The notes: generated from the letters alone by a model not told the origin. A stretch of 20,267 nucleotides of DNA from Litorimonas sp963922935 (GCA_963922935.1 CAWUKE010000021.1:1-20267), one strand, 5' to 3'. Positions 6,947 to 14,583 are shown, counted from the stretch's first letter. Translations and numbers: made by a program.

Positions 6947-7123
6947 ATGGCAGGAAAAGCACACTCTGAAGCGGTTTCACCCGTTCCGCATACAGATTTA
7001 CAGCGATATCTGATGGAGATGGCAGATGAGCTTTATCATCTCGCCCTCATGGCTGGACAGCCAAGCGCCGCTGCGCTCTTTTCCATTGCGGCCAGCCAAA
7101 TTCAAAGTTCTACAAAAGGCTAA
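6947..7123 (+). CDS. 58-residue hypothetical protein between topA and dprA
   Basis: ATG at 6947 to TAA at 7121-7123. GAGAGGG lies 5 bases upstream, and a plausible promoter is at 6896-6923. The last 14 bases overlap the 3' end of dprA on the other strand. After a polar first 17 residues, the rest looks like two amphipathic helices separated by a Gly turn: TDLQRYLMEMADELYHLALM, then AGQPSAAALFSIAASQIQ. This resembles small alphaproteobacterial proteins with a helix-turn-helix pattern around an aromatic/Leu core, but I cannot assign a family. No signal peptide or membrane segment is evident. It is divergent from topA. Coding status rests on the ribosome site and amphipathic pattern. Confidence 0.6.
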   Translation: MAGKAHSEAVSPVPHTDLQRYLMEMADELYHLALMAGQPSAAALFSIAASQIQSSTKG

Positions 7124-8219
7124 TCCGCCCGTCACTTTCAACGGCGATTTCGCCGTTCAGCTCCATTTCCATCAGCGCGGCAGACGCCATGTCGTAAGGT
7201 AGGTCAGCGCGACGGATAATATCGTCCCGCGCTGTGGGTGTGTAGCTCATGGCTTGTGTGAGGGCGGTTTTGGCGACGTGAATATCGTCGTCAGTCGGGG
7301 GCGTGTAGGCCTTTGCGTCTTCAAAAAGCTGTCCTGAAGACGTCAAGGGCGTCATAGGTTCACGCGCCCTGTCGAGCGCGTCGATCACGTCTTGGGCGGT
7401 CTCGATCAGCGCGGCCCCTTGGCGGATCAGGCGGTTGCAGCCTTTCGTGCGCGGATCGAGCGGGCTGCCAGGCACCGCCATCACTTCGCGGTTTTGTTCC
7501 AGTGCGTAGCGCGCTGTGATCAGCGTGCCGGAGCGTTCGGCGGCTTCAATGACGACCACGCCAAGGCTAAGGCCCGAGATCAGGCGGTTGCGGCGGGGAA
7601 AGTCCCGGGCGGTTGCGCGGTAACCGAGTGGGTTTTCGCTCAAGAGCAAGCCGCGCTCCCGCATAGCGAGGTGTAGGTCTTCATTCTGGCGCGGATAGAT
7701 GTGATCGACGCCGCCGCCGAGTACGCCAATTGTGCCTGTGTCTAACGCGGCGCGATGGGCGGCGGCGTCGATGCCTCGCGCCAAGCCAGACACAACCGTG
7801 AGGCCGGCTTCGCCGAGTTCGCCAGCGAGCTGTCTGGCGAACTTTTGTCCGACCGCTGAGCAATTGCGCGATCCGACCAGCGCGATACAGGGCTGATTGG
7901 CCAGCTCCGCGCGGCCCCACAGGCTGACAATCGGCGGGGTGGGGTCCAGAACGCGTAAGAGCCGCGGAAAGTCAGGCTCGACGGCGCAAAGGATTTTGAC
8001 GCCTAAAGCCTCTGAGGCTTCCATTTCCGCTTCGACCTGTTCGGCGGCTGGCGGGCGCACGCTTTTGTCGCGGATAATACGGGGCAGGGCGTCGAGCGCG
8101 GCCTCTGCTGATCCAAAGCGCCGGAGTAATTGCCAAAAGGCGACGGGGCCGACCGTGCGGGTGCGGTAAAGGCGCAGCCAGTCACGGCGCTCAGAAAAAC
8201 TTAGGTCGCGACTGTCCAA
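7110..8219 (-). CDS. dprA: DNA-processing protein DprA (Smf)
   Basis: Binds incoming single-stranded DNA and loads RecA during transformation. The 369 residues show the usual order: an N-terminal helical SAM-like region (about 1-70), the Rossmann-like DprA core with ALVGSRNCSAVG, VSGLARGIDAAAH, GVLGGGVDHIYP, FPRRNRLISGLS and SGTLITARYALEQ, and a C-terminal winged-helix-like region (about 310-369). The start is TTG at 8219: AAAAGGG lies about 6 bases upstream, overlapping the end of plsY, and no ATG exists before the conserved region. The gap to plsY is 2 bases, so the two are almost certainly co-transcribed and coupled. Confidence 0.96.
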   Translation of the reverse strand: MDSRDLSFSERRDWLRLYRTRTVGPVAFWQLLRRFGSAEAALDALPRIIRDKSVRPPAAEQVEAEMEASEALGVKILCAVEPDFPRLLRVLDPTPPIVSLWGRAELANQPCIALVGSRNCSAVGQKFARQLAGELGEAGLTVVSGLARGIDAAAHRAALDTGTIGVLGGGVDHIYPRQNEDLHLAMRERGLLLSENPLGYRATARDFPRRNRLISGLSLGVVVIEAAERSGTLITARYALEQNREVMAVPGSPLDPRTKGCNRLIRQGAALIETAQDVIDALDRAREPMTPLTSSGQLFEDAKAYTPPTDDDIHVAKTALTQAMSYTPTARDDIIRRADLPYDMASAALMEMELNGEIAVESDGRISLL

Positions 8220-8221
8220 CG

Positions 8222-8809
8222 CTAGCCCTTTTGGCCGATCTTGGATTCTGTGCCAGCTTTTAGGCGCGCAATGTTTTCGCGGTGCCGCCAGACGATCAGC
8301 ACCGTCATAAAAGCCACCATGGCGGCGGCCTGCCAGGGAAAGAACATCACTGCGACGGCGGTGCTAAAGGCCGCCGCTGAAAGCGCGGCCGCAGAGCTAT
8401 ACTTCGTTGTGAACGCGACCAGCAGCCACGTGCCAGCGGCGACCAATCCGACAGGCCAGAGCAGGCCCAGCAGCGAGCCGAAAAATGTCGCCACGCCTTT
8501 CCCGCCTTTGAACTTTAACCAGACTGGATAACAATGCCCGAACAGCGCGGCGGCGGCGGCGATGAAATGAAACGGTGCGCCAAACAAAGCGAGTGCGATC
8601 CACCCCGCACCCGCCGCTTTTAGCGCATCAAACAGCAAGGTCGTGGCGGCGAGCGCTTTATTGCCCGTGCGTAGCACATTGGTTGCGCCAATATTGCCAG
8701 ATCCGATCTCTCGGATGTCTGGCCCGCCCGTGAGTTTGGTCAGGATCAGGCCAAAGGGGACAGACCCCAGCACATAGCCGAGTGCGATGGCGAGAGCGGC
8801 GTCTATCAT
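8222..8809 (-). CDS. plsY: glycerol-3-phosphate acyltransferase PlsY
   Basis: Integral membrane enzyme that transfers an acyl group from acyl-phosphate to glycerol-3-phosphate, the first acylation of phospholipid synthesis. The 195-residue sequence has the family's hydrophobic segments and three conserved loops: GSVPFG early, GSGNIGATNVLR, and GHCYPVWLKFKGGKGVAT with the glycine-rich phosphate-binding loop. It ends with the conserved HRENIARLKAGTESK. I chose ATG 8809 rather than TTG 8818: its A is shared with the TAA stop of the lipoprotein gene upstream (TAATG), a classic coupling arrangement, and MIDAALAIALGYVLGS starts directly into the first membrane helix. Confidence 0.96.
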   Translation of the reverse strand: MIDAALAIALGYVLGSVPFGLILTKLTGGPDIREIGSGNIGATNVLRTGNKALAATTLLFDALKAAGAGWIALALFGAPFHFIAAAAALFGHCYPVWLKFKGGKGVATFFGSLLGLLWPVGLVAAGTWLLVAFTTKYSSAAALSAAAFSTAVAVMFFPWQAAAMVAFMTVLIVWRHRENIARLKAGTESKIGQKG

Positions 8810-9231
8810 TAGTCCCAATCCTTCCGCCGCAAGACCGCGAGGATCTGATCGCTCTGACCGTAAAGGGTCAGCTTCAAGCGGTTTGCTTCTGCCGCGCGGA
8901 CCTGTGAGAGTAGATTAAAAAAGTCGTGTTCGGCTTGCATTTGCGGGCCGGGGCAGGCGCGCTTTGTGGACGCCAGCGGCCCGAATGTCAGCTTCCGGCC
9001 GTCCTGTGTGAAGCTGCCGAAGAAATTATTACAGCCGCCGGAGCCGTTGACCTCGCTATCGGAACGGAAGGCTATGAAGCGCCCATCCTCTTGAAAGCCC
9101 CATTCTGTGCCGACCAGCGTTTCGAGCGGCCGCTCTTGCGCTTTCACAAGCGCCTTCTGGCACGCGCTGAGCGCGCCCATCACAATGACAGGTCCAATCA
9201 GTTTGACGAGGAACGGCAGCGGACCCGCCAT
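8809..9231 (-). CDS. META-domain (HslJ-like) lipoprotein
   Basis: A 140-residue protein. Residues 1-23 form a lipoprotein signal peptide ending LSAC, with acylation expected at Cys24. The rest matches a META domain: LVGTEWGF, RFIAFRSDSEVNGSGGCNNFFGSF, LTFGPLASTKRACPGP, then a helix (AEHDFFNLLSQV) and a final strand pair. HslJ-type META domains occur in envelope or stress proteins; the biochemical role is unclear. ATG 9231 is chosen over further upstream starts because it gives a clean signal peptide and overlaps the TAA of the upstream gene as TAATG. Its own stop overlaps the plsY start in the same way. Confidence 0.88.
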   Translation of the reverse strand: MAGPLPFLVKLIGPVIVMGALSACQKALVKAQERPLETLVGTEWGFQEDGRFIAFRSDSEVNGSGGCNNFFGSFTQDGRKLTFGPLASTKRACPGPQMQAEHDFFNLLSQVRAAEANRLKLTLYGQSDQILAVLRRKDWD

Positions 9232-9689
9232 TAACCCGTCGTCCTGTAAGGATCGCCGAGCATGGAGGCGAGGCTGCGGCCATTTTCCGCGAGAGCTGCC
9301 ACATCCACGGCCACGGCTTCCGTACATTGGCTGTGCCGTCCTTGCTCTTCATAATAGCCGGTGTTGAACGCACGGGTGAGCTCGCGGCGTTTTTCGTAAT
9401 CTTCACCGGCTTCGAGCGTCAGCATTTGTGCCATATAATCGCGCCAGTGCTGATCATTCGCGCCAAAGCAGAGTGTGCGCAGATAATGCATTTGGCCTAA
9501 GTTTTTGGCCATGGCTTCGGGCAGGCTGGTCATGGTGATCATGCCGGCCTCGACGCGGCGTTCAGCGGCTTCGCGCGCTTCAATGGCGGCGCGTCGCGCT
9601 TCGGCTTCGCTATTCTGCGCGAGCGCAGTCGCGCCTGCGAGCAAGCCCAGTAAAGGACTAAGAACCAAAGCTGACAAAACGGTCCGCAT
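9231..9689 (-). CDS. TIGR02301 family exported protein
   Basis: A 152-residue protein with an N-terminal signal peptide (MRTVLSALVLSPLLGLLAGATALAQ), followed by an Ala/Glu/Arg-rich helix. A conserved block then matches TIGR02301: LGQMHYLRTLCFGANDQHWRDYMAQML, RRELTRAFNTGYY and SQCTEAV. The two cysteines (in LRTLCFG and HSQCTE) could form a disulphide in the periplasm. Function is unknown; the family is largely alphaproteobacterial and often sits beside a NUDIX gene, as here (58 bases upstream). ATG 9689 is preferred over the TTG at 9731 because it places the signal peptide at the N-terminus. The stop overlaps the next start as TAATG. Confidence 0.85.
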   Translation of the reverse strand: MRTVLSALVLSPLLGLLAGATALAQNSEAEARRAAIEAREAAERRVEAGMITMTSLPEAMAKNLGQMHYLRTLCFGANDQHWRDYMAQMLTLEAGEDYEKRRELTRAFNTGYYEEQGRHSQCTEAVAVDVAALAENGRSLASMLGDPYRTTG

Positions 9690-9747
9690 GTTTACACCGT
9701 AGCGCGCGGAGGCAAGCGACGCAAAAGCCAAATGTCAGGCCAACATA

Positions 9748-10161
9748 TCAGGCGATCAGGCCCATTTGCCGGGCGGCGTCCAAAATGATCTGTTCGGTCT
9801 TGGGCCACATTTTTAGGGCAGCAATGTCGCTGATCGACACAAATTGCGCCGCGTGAGCGTCATCGCCTGCCTCCACCGCGCCAGAGATCCACGTCGCGGC
9901 ATAGTCATGCAGGCGGTAGCAAAAGCCTTCAAAGTCGGCGTCGATGACCTCGATCTTAGGGCCAAGCGTGGCGGTGACCCCGGTCTCTTCGGCGAGTTCG
10001 CGCAAGCACGCATCCTGTTCGCTTTCGCCCGGCTCTATCCGTCCGCCGGGCAAAGACCATTCGCCTTTGCGCGGGGCTTTGCCGCGTTGGATCAGCAGGA
10101 CGTCTTGTCCGCGAAAGCAGATCACACCGACACAATCAATTCGCGGCTGAATTTCGGTCAT
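9748..10161 (-). CDS. NUDIX hydrolase (MutT-like)
   Basis: A 137-residue single-domain protein. The Nudix box is complete: GGRIEPGESEQDACLREL continuing to AEETGV, with the metal-binding Glu residues in the RExxEE core. The N-terminal strand VGVICFRGQDVLLIQRGKAPRKGEWSLPGG is typical of MutT/ADP-ribose-pyrophosphatase-like enzymes that hydrolyse nucleoside diphosphates linked to another moiety. The substrate cannot be read from the sequence. It heads the leftward cluster and is divergent from the SRAP gene, with only 37 bases between start codons. Confidence 0.95.
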   Translation of the reverse strand: MTEIQPRIDCVGVICFRGQDVLLIQRGKAPRKGEWSLPGGRIEPGESEQDACLRELAEETGVTATLGPKIEVIDADFEGFCYRLHDYAATWISGAVEAGDDAHAAQFVSISDIAALKMWPKTEQIILDAARQMGLIA

Positions 10162-10198
10162 GACTTCCGTTCGTGACTGATCGTGATAGGACGGGGCT

Positions 10199-10891
10199 AT
10201 GTGTGGTCGTTACGTCGTGAATGCCGATTTGCAAACCATCGCCAGACGGTTTGGCGCAACGTTGTCCATGGGCGAATGGAGCTGGCAGCCACATTATAAT
10301 ATTTGTCCAACACTGGTCGTGCCTGCGCTGGCGCTAGGCGCGAGTGGGAAACGGACGTTAGTCCCCATGCGCTGGGGCCTACACCCGCATTGGTCTAAAG
10401 AGAGCCCGCAGGAGACCAAATACGGTCCGTTCTTCAATGCCCGGGTTGAAACAGCGCCGACCAAAGCCTCTTTCCGGACCCCCTGGAAGCGTCGACGCGC
10501 GCTGATTCCCGCCACACACTGGTATGAATGGACGGGCGAGCAAGGCGGGAAAGTCCCGTGGTGTATCAAACCCGAAGAAACAAAAGAGCCGGAGAATGGC
10601 CTGTTTGCTTTTGCCGGGCTGTGGGATCGCTGGCGCGTGGATGAAGGGATTGAGCTTTTATCCTGCACGATCCTGACGACGGAGGCGGATGGTCCGACGA
10701 AGCGCCTGCATCACCGCATGCCGGTGCGTCTCCCTGAAGAAACCTGGGAGGCGTGGCTCGATCCAGACGCGAACCCCGACATGATCACGGAAACGCAGCT
10801 CAGCGGCGACGACCTGATTTTTTGGGAAGTAGACCGCGACGTCAACAGCGCGCGTGCGGAAGGCTCGGCCTTGATCAATCCGGCGGTTTAG
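10199..10891 (+). CDS. SRAP domain protein (YedK/HMCES-like abasic-site crosslinker)
   Basis: SRAP proteins shield abasic sites in single-stranded DNA by forming a covalent link through Cys2. The 230-residue protein starts MCGRYV, so removal of Met exposes Cys2. Other active-site residues are in place: Asn80 in FFNARVET, Glu110 in THWYEW and His171 in LHHRMPV. Conserved PHYNICPT and MRWGLHPHW are also present. AGGA lies 7 bases before the ATG. No alphaproteobacterial SOS box (GTTC-N7-GTTC) is clear in the 37-base upstream gap. The stop overlaps the convergent YihY gene by 4 bases (10888-10891). Confidence 0.96.
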   Translation: MCGRYVVNADLQTIARRFGATLSMGEWSWQPHYNICPTLVVPALALGASGKRTLVPMRWGLHPHWSKESPQETKYGPFFNARVETAPTKASFRTPWKRRRALIPATHWYEWTGEQGGKVPWCIKPEETKEPENGLFAFAGLWDRWRVDEGIELLSCTILTTEADGPTKRLHHRMPVRLPEETWEAWLDPDANPDMITETQLSGDDLIFWEVDRDVNSARAEGSALINPAV

Positions 10892-11970
10892 GCCGGCGGT
10901 GTAGTCGCGGACTCATCATCAAAGCGCGGCACGTCCGGGGGTGTCACATCGGGCGGGGCGTCTTGTTCGGAGAGACTAGGGGCATGCGGGAAGCGGTCCG
11001 GGAAGGACTGCCGCATGGTCTTCGTCACATAGTCTGCCATGCGCGCCCCGCGTTTGCCTAAGGGTCGGTCAGGGCCTCGCGTTGTGTCAGCAATCGTCTG
11101 GCGCTCCATCTCTGCATTGATTTCCGCCCCAATGATCACCGTCATCGCCGTCAGCCAGAACCAGAGCAGCAGGACGATCACCGCCGACAGGCCGCCATAG
11201 GTCACTTCATATTGGCCAAAGGTTTGGACGAATTTCGAAAAGCCCCAACTGATTAAGAGCCAGCTGAGCGTGGTGAAGATCACGCCCGGCATGACCCAGC
11301 GTTTGCGCGCGGGGCGTCGGGACGGGCCGAAGCGGTAAACAATGGCGGCACCAAACCCAAACGCGCCAATCAGGATGACCCAAGGTAGGGCACCGCCAAT
11401 GATTGTCGCGGTCTCGTCCAAACGAAAAAATCGTAGGGCAGCCGGAATGCCCACCACTACAAATAGGGTCGCATAAACGAACAAGAATAAGCCGAGCGTC
11501 ATGCCTGCGGCCGTCAGCGTAAAGACAAAAATATTGCGGGTTTCATTCTCCCCATAAGCCACATTCATCGCCCTTAGGAGCGCGCGAATACCCGCGCCTG
11601 CCGTGTAAAACGCAAAAAGCAGCGAGACAAAAATCCGCACAGAAATGGTGGAGTTTGGCGCACTGACGACCGCTTCAATCTGTCCGGCAATGATGGCCCA
11701 AGCTTGGGCCGGCAGAAGGGGTTCCATCATGCCACTCAAGGCTTGAATGTGGCTGATGTCGGCGAAAAAGCCATAAATCGACAAAAGCGCGGAGATCAGC
11801 GGGAACATGGATAGCAGTGCAAAAAACGCGACGCCCGCCGCGACGACGCTGACATTATCCCGGCTGGATTGCACAAAAGCGCGCGCCGCGATGTGCAGAT
11901 ATTCGCCCGCTGTAAACCGCAGGGGCGTGTCGACATGCCGTTGGGTAAAGTTGAGGGAAGCCAGTTTCAT
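10888..11970 (-). CDS. YihY/BrkB family inner-membrane protein
   Basis: A 360-residue protein with about six predicted membrane helices between residues 40 and 290. The family signature VAAGVAFFALLSMFPL opens the first helix, and YGGLSAVIVLLLWFWLTAM leading to GAEINAE closes the last. The C-terminal 80 residues are cytosolic, polar and Pro/Asp-rich. The family was once annotated as ribonuclease BN, which is not correct for YihY; transport or virulence-related roles are proposed but not settled. It is convergent with the SRAP gene and preceded by a structured intergenic repeat. Confidence 0.93.
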   Translation of the reverse strand: MKLASLNFTQRHVDTPLRFTAGEYLHIAARAFVQSSRDNVSVVAAGVAFFALLSMFPLISALLSIYGFFADISHIQALSGMMEPLLPAQAWAIIAGQIEAVVSAPNSTISVRIFVSLLFAFYTAGAGIRALLRAMNVAYGENETRNIFVFTLTAAGMTLGLFLFVYATLFVVVGIPAALRFFRLDETATIIGGALPWVILIGAFGFGAAIVYRFGPSRRPARKRWVMPGVIFTTLSWLLISWGFSKFVQTFGQYEVTYGGLSAVIVLLLWFWLTAMTVIIGAEINAEMERQTIADTTRGPDRPLGKRGARMADYVTKTMRQSFPDRFPHAPSLSEQDAPPDVTPPDVPRFDDESATTPPA

Positions 11971-12036
11971 AGACCCGCCCAGAGTGGCGGATTCAACGCG
12001 GTCTGGCTAGGGGGAGTGCGAAATTCAGCAAAGACA

Positions 12037-12126
12037 TCGCCGCTTTCGCGGCGAGGTCCTTCGGACGCTAGCCGAAGCCACACCTTACTCACGCGCGCTG
12101 CGCGTTCCGTGAGCTGCGTTTCGGCT
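12037..12126. repeat. composite hairpin block between yaaA and the YihY gene
   Basis: Three structures lie in a row. First is TCGCCGC-TTTC-GCGGCGA (12037-12054, perfect 7-bp stem). Second is GTCC-TTC-GGAC (12056-12066). Third is a nested stem in which AGCCGAA (12070-12076) pairs with TTCGGCT (12120-12126), enclosing CTCACG (12088-12093) with CGTGAG (12108-12113) and a GC-alternating tip. No T-run follows, so it is more like a palindromic repeat or RNA structure than an intrinsic terminator. It lies in the 192 bases between yaaA and the YihY gene, both on the minus strand. Confidence 0.6.
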
Positions 12127-12162
12127 GGGGGCGCGCTTTGGAAAAGCTCGGTAACTCTGGCC

Positions 12163-12948
12163 CTAAGACTTTTTCGGCGGTTGCGGGCGCTCGAACACCA
12201 GCTCGCGATCTGTCGACCGGTCTTCGACAAAGCGATAGCCATTCTCTGCAAAGGACGGCAGGTCGTCAGCGCTTTCAATCCGGTTCTGAATGACCCAGCG
12301 CGCAAACAGGCCGCGGCCAAATTTGGTGTAATATTGGATCGGGCGGGACTTGCCGTCTTTTGCTTCCAGGAATTTTACATTGATCACGCTGTGACCGAGC
12401 GTCTTGGCTTTGACCGACTTGAAATATTCATTCGACGCGAGGTTCAGCACGGTTTGATCCGCATGACCCTCTAAGTCAGCCCGCAGTGTCTCTTGGATGG
12501 TTGTGCCCCAGAAATCATAGAGATTGGCCCCGCGTGGATTATTCAGGCGCGTGCCCATTTCCAAGCGGTAGGGCTGAATTTCATCCATAGGCCGCAGCAA
12601 GCCATAGAGGCCAGACAAAATGCGCAAATTCTTTTGCGCGTATTCGAGGTCATCATCAGACAGGCTTTTCGCCTCCAGCCCCCAATAGACATCGCCATCG
12701 AAAGCCAGCGCCGCGGGCTTCATTCCGTCCGCTTGGTTGGCGGGATCAAAGGCTTCAAAGCGATCAAAGTTGAGCTTCGCCAGATTGTCCGAGAGATGCA
12801 TCAGGCGTTTCAGATCGCCTTGGCTTTGTTCTTTGGCGGTCGCGGTGAGTTCTGCCAGATCGGATTTCAGTCGCGGTTCGGTCACGGCGACAGCGCCCTC
12901 ATACGGGCTCATGTTCAGCTTTTTGGCAGGGGAAAGTAGGGTAATCAT
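12163..12948 (-). CDS. yaaA: peroxide stress protein YaaA
   Basis: A 261-residue UPF0246/YaaA protein. YaaA in E. coli lowers free iron during peroxide stress and limits oxidative DNA damage. The family landmarks are clear: LLSPAKKLNM at the N-terminus, LMHLSDNLAKLN, AALAFDGDVYWGL, RILSGLYGLLRPMDEIQPYRLEMGTRL, NLASNEYFKSV and GRGLFARW(V). Length is normal. Start ATG 12948 has a near-ideal AGGAGGA ribosome site 6 bases upstream (complement of 12955-12961). A GGACA-GAA-TGTCC palindrome at 13030-13042 lies about 80 bases upstream and could be an operator, but nothing links it to a known peroxide regulator. Confidence 0.97.
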   Translation of the reverse strand: MITLLSPAKKLNMSPYEGAVAVTEPRLKSDLAELTATAKEQSQGDLKRLMHLSDNLAKLNFDRFEAFDPANQADGMKPAALAFDGDVYWGLEAKSLSDDDLEYAQKNLRILSGLYGLLRPMDEIQPYRLEMGTRLNNPRGANLYDFWGTTIQETLRADLEGHADQTVLNLASNEYFKSVKAKTLGHSVINVKFLEAKDGKSRPIQYYTKFGRGLFARWVIQNRIESADDLPSFAENGYRFVEDRSTDRELVFERPQPPKKS

Positions 12949-13029
12949 ATCGGGTCCTCCTGAGGTCGGCGGAATTGCCAGTACCCGTGGGTGAGGAGGA
13001 GGTAGGGGTGATGCCGCGCGATCTCAAGG

Positions 13030-13042
13030 GGACAGAATGTCC
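13030..13042. promoter_or_regulatory. GGACA-N3-TGTCC palindrome upstream of yaaA
   Basis: A perfect 5-3-5 inverted repeat 82 bases upstream of the yaaA start. Its position suits an operator or activator site, but it is short and I know no regulator that matches it. Confidence 0.25.
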
Positions 13043-13058
13043 GAATGGCTCTTTCACC

Positions 13059-13174
13059 GTCATCCCGGCCGCAGCGAAGCGGAGAGCCGGGACCTGAAGG
13101 CTGACCAGATTGCTAATGTGGGATCACAACCGTAAGGTCCCGGATCATCGGCCTTCGGCCTCGTCCGGGATGAC
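13059..13174. repeat. inverted pair of GTCATCCCGG-type REP elements
   Basis: Two units of about 37 and 40 bases in opposite orientation. Unit 1 (13059-13095) starts GTCATCCCGG and ends CCGGGACCT. Unit 2 reads the same way on the minus strand (13174 down to 13135), so the outer ends GTCATCCCGG/CCGGGATGAC are a perfect 10-bp inverted repeat. Each unit has its own inner stem; unit 2 contains GGCC-TTC-GGCC. This is the familiar alphaproteobacterial intergenic palindrome. It fills the gap between the MltB-like gene end and the region upstream of yaaA. Confidence 0.8.
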
Positions 13175-13185
13175 AATAATGATAG

Positions 13186-14433
13186 CTATCCCCCCGCCAA
13201 AATACGCTGGAACAAGCTCTGCTCGACATAGCCATCGGCGGGCAGGTCGTTAGCCCGCTGCCAAGCGCGAATGGCGCGGCGGGTCATCGGGCCGACCTGT
13301 CCGTCCACACCGCCTGTGCTGTAGCCCTGCGCGGTGAGGGCCTCTTGCAGGCGTTTTTTGTCATCAAAGGACAGGGGCTTATCGCCTTCCGGCCACGGAT
13401 TGCGAATGGCTTGGCGACCGCGCAGCGCATCACCGAGGGAGGCTATTCCCATAACGTAGCTGGTGGAGTTGTTATAGCGCTTCAGCACGTCGAAATTCTT
13501 GAACACGAGCAGTTTCGGTCCTTTATGTCCGCCCGGGACGAGCATTTTGGCCTCTAAGAATCCAGCCGAGCGCCCCCAGCGCATGCCGTTGGCGGGGGCA
13601 ACGCCGAGAGCGGTCCACTCATTGATCGTCTTGGAGACCGTTTCTGTGAGGTTATAATCAAAATCATCGGGCACGATCACTTCGGCCATAACGGGTTCGC
13701 CAGAGCGCCAGCCAGAGCGGGACAGATAATGGGCGGCACTGGCCAGCGCGTCGGCCTCGCTCGTCCAGAGATCCTTATTGCCATTGCCGTCAAAATCGAC
13801 GGCATAATCGCGGAAGGTGGTCGGGATGAATTGTGTCATGCCCATGGCGCCGGCCCAGGCTCCACGCAGTTGTTCAACCCGCACTTCGCCCGCTTGCAGA
13901 AGGTCGAGCGCGGCAAACATCTGGCTTTCCGCCCAGTTTCGGCGGCGGCCATCAAAGCCGAGTGTAGCGAGCGTGGTGAAAAGCTCGAAATCGCCCATGA
14001 TCCGGCCATAGCTGGTTTCCAGTCCCCAAATGCTGGTCAGGATATAGTCGGGGACGCCATAGGTCTGCTGCACGGCTTGCAAGGTTTCGGCATGGTCAGA
14101 CATTTCTGAGCGTCCGCGCGTGATCCGATCGGCGGACGCCGCACTTTGGATGTAGCTCCAGACGGGGCGGGTAAATTCCGGTTGGTTCGAATCGCGGCTG
14201 ATCGTGCGCTCATAATAGCTGGCTTGCCCGATCGTCTGCGCCACCAGATCAGCGGGATAGCCTTTGGCCACGGCGCGTTGGGCCAAATCAGTGCGATAAG
14301 CCAGAAACTGATCCTGCCGATTCGGCTCGGATATGGCTTGGGTCGCGCTTTGCCGCGGTTCAGAGGCTTGACCCGTCGCGGTTGAGGCGCAAGCGGTGAG
14401 AAGCAGGACGGATATGAGGGCAATCTGGCGCAT
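13186..14433 (-). CDS. lytic murein transglycosylase, MltB-like lipoprotein
   Basis: Cleaves the MurNAc-GlcNAc bond of peptidoglycan to form 1,6-anhydro ends. The 415-residue protein begins with a lipoprotein signal (lipobox LTAC, Cys15), then a low-complexity linker. An SLT_2 domain follows, with SIWGLETSYGRIMG (catalytic Glu139) and GAWAGAMGMTQFIPTTF, plus DFDGNGNKDLW. A C-terminal peptidoglycan-binding domain covers about residues 357-415 (LQEALTAQGY, GVDGQVGPMTRRAIRAWQ). This architecture is usual for the alphaproteobacterial MltB family. The ATG at 14433 gives the signal peptide; the ribosome site is weak. Confidence 0.95.
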   Translation of the reverse strand: MRQIALISVLLLTACASTATGQASEPRQSATQAISEPNRQDQFLAYRTDLAQRAVAKGYPADLVAQTIGQASYYERTISRDSNQPEFTRPVWSYIQSAASADRITRGRSEMSDHAETLQAVQQTYGVPDYILTSIWGLETSYGRIMGDFELFTTLATLGFDGRRRNWAESQMFAALDLLQAGEVRVEQLRGAWAGAMGMTQFIPTTFRDYAVDFDGNGNKDLWTSEADALASAAHYLSRSGWRSGEPVMAEVIVPDDFDYNLTETVSKTINEWTALGVAPANGMRWGRSAGFLEAKMLVPGGHKGPKLLVFKNFDVLKRYNNSTSYVMGIASLGDALRGRQAIRNPWPEGDKPLSFDDKKRLQEALTAQGYSTGGVDGQVGPMTRRAIRAWQRANDLPADGYVEQSLFQRILAGG

Positions 14434-14554
14434 AGGCCCGCTTAGCAGCTATCAGGATGAATAGAGCGTTAAATCGCTGACAGGGACCGCAGATGCGCGC
14501 CTTGGTTGCGGAGTCGATGTCTGAATTCGCCTCTTTCTGCCCTGCGCGCTTGCA

Positions 14555-14583
14555 TTGACTCCGGGCCGGACCGTCCATATAGC
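14555..14583 (+). promoter_or_regulatory. strong candidate promoter of rpmJ
   Basis: TTGACT (14555-14560), 17-base spacer, TATAGC (14578-14583), about 60 bases before the rpmJ ATG. The -35 overlaps GACTC (14557-14561), and another GAGTC lies at 14511-14515. Both fit GANTC, the CcrM methylation motif of alphaproteobacteria. Confidence 0.7.

Noticed and set aside
10162..10198. LexA (SOS) box before the SRAP gene
   Set aside because: GTTC occurs once, but the second half at the required 7-base spacing reads ATCG, not GTTC.
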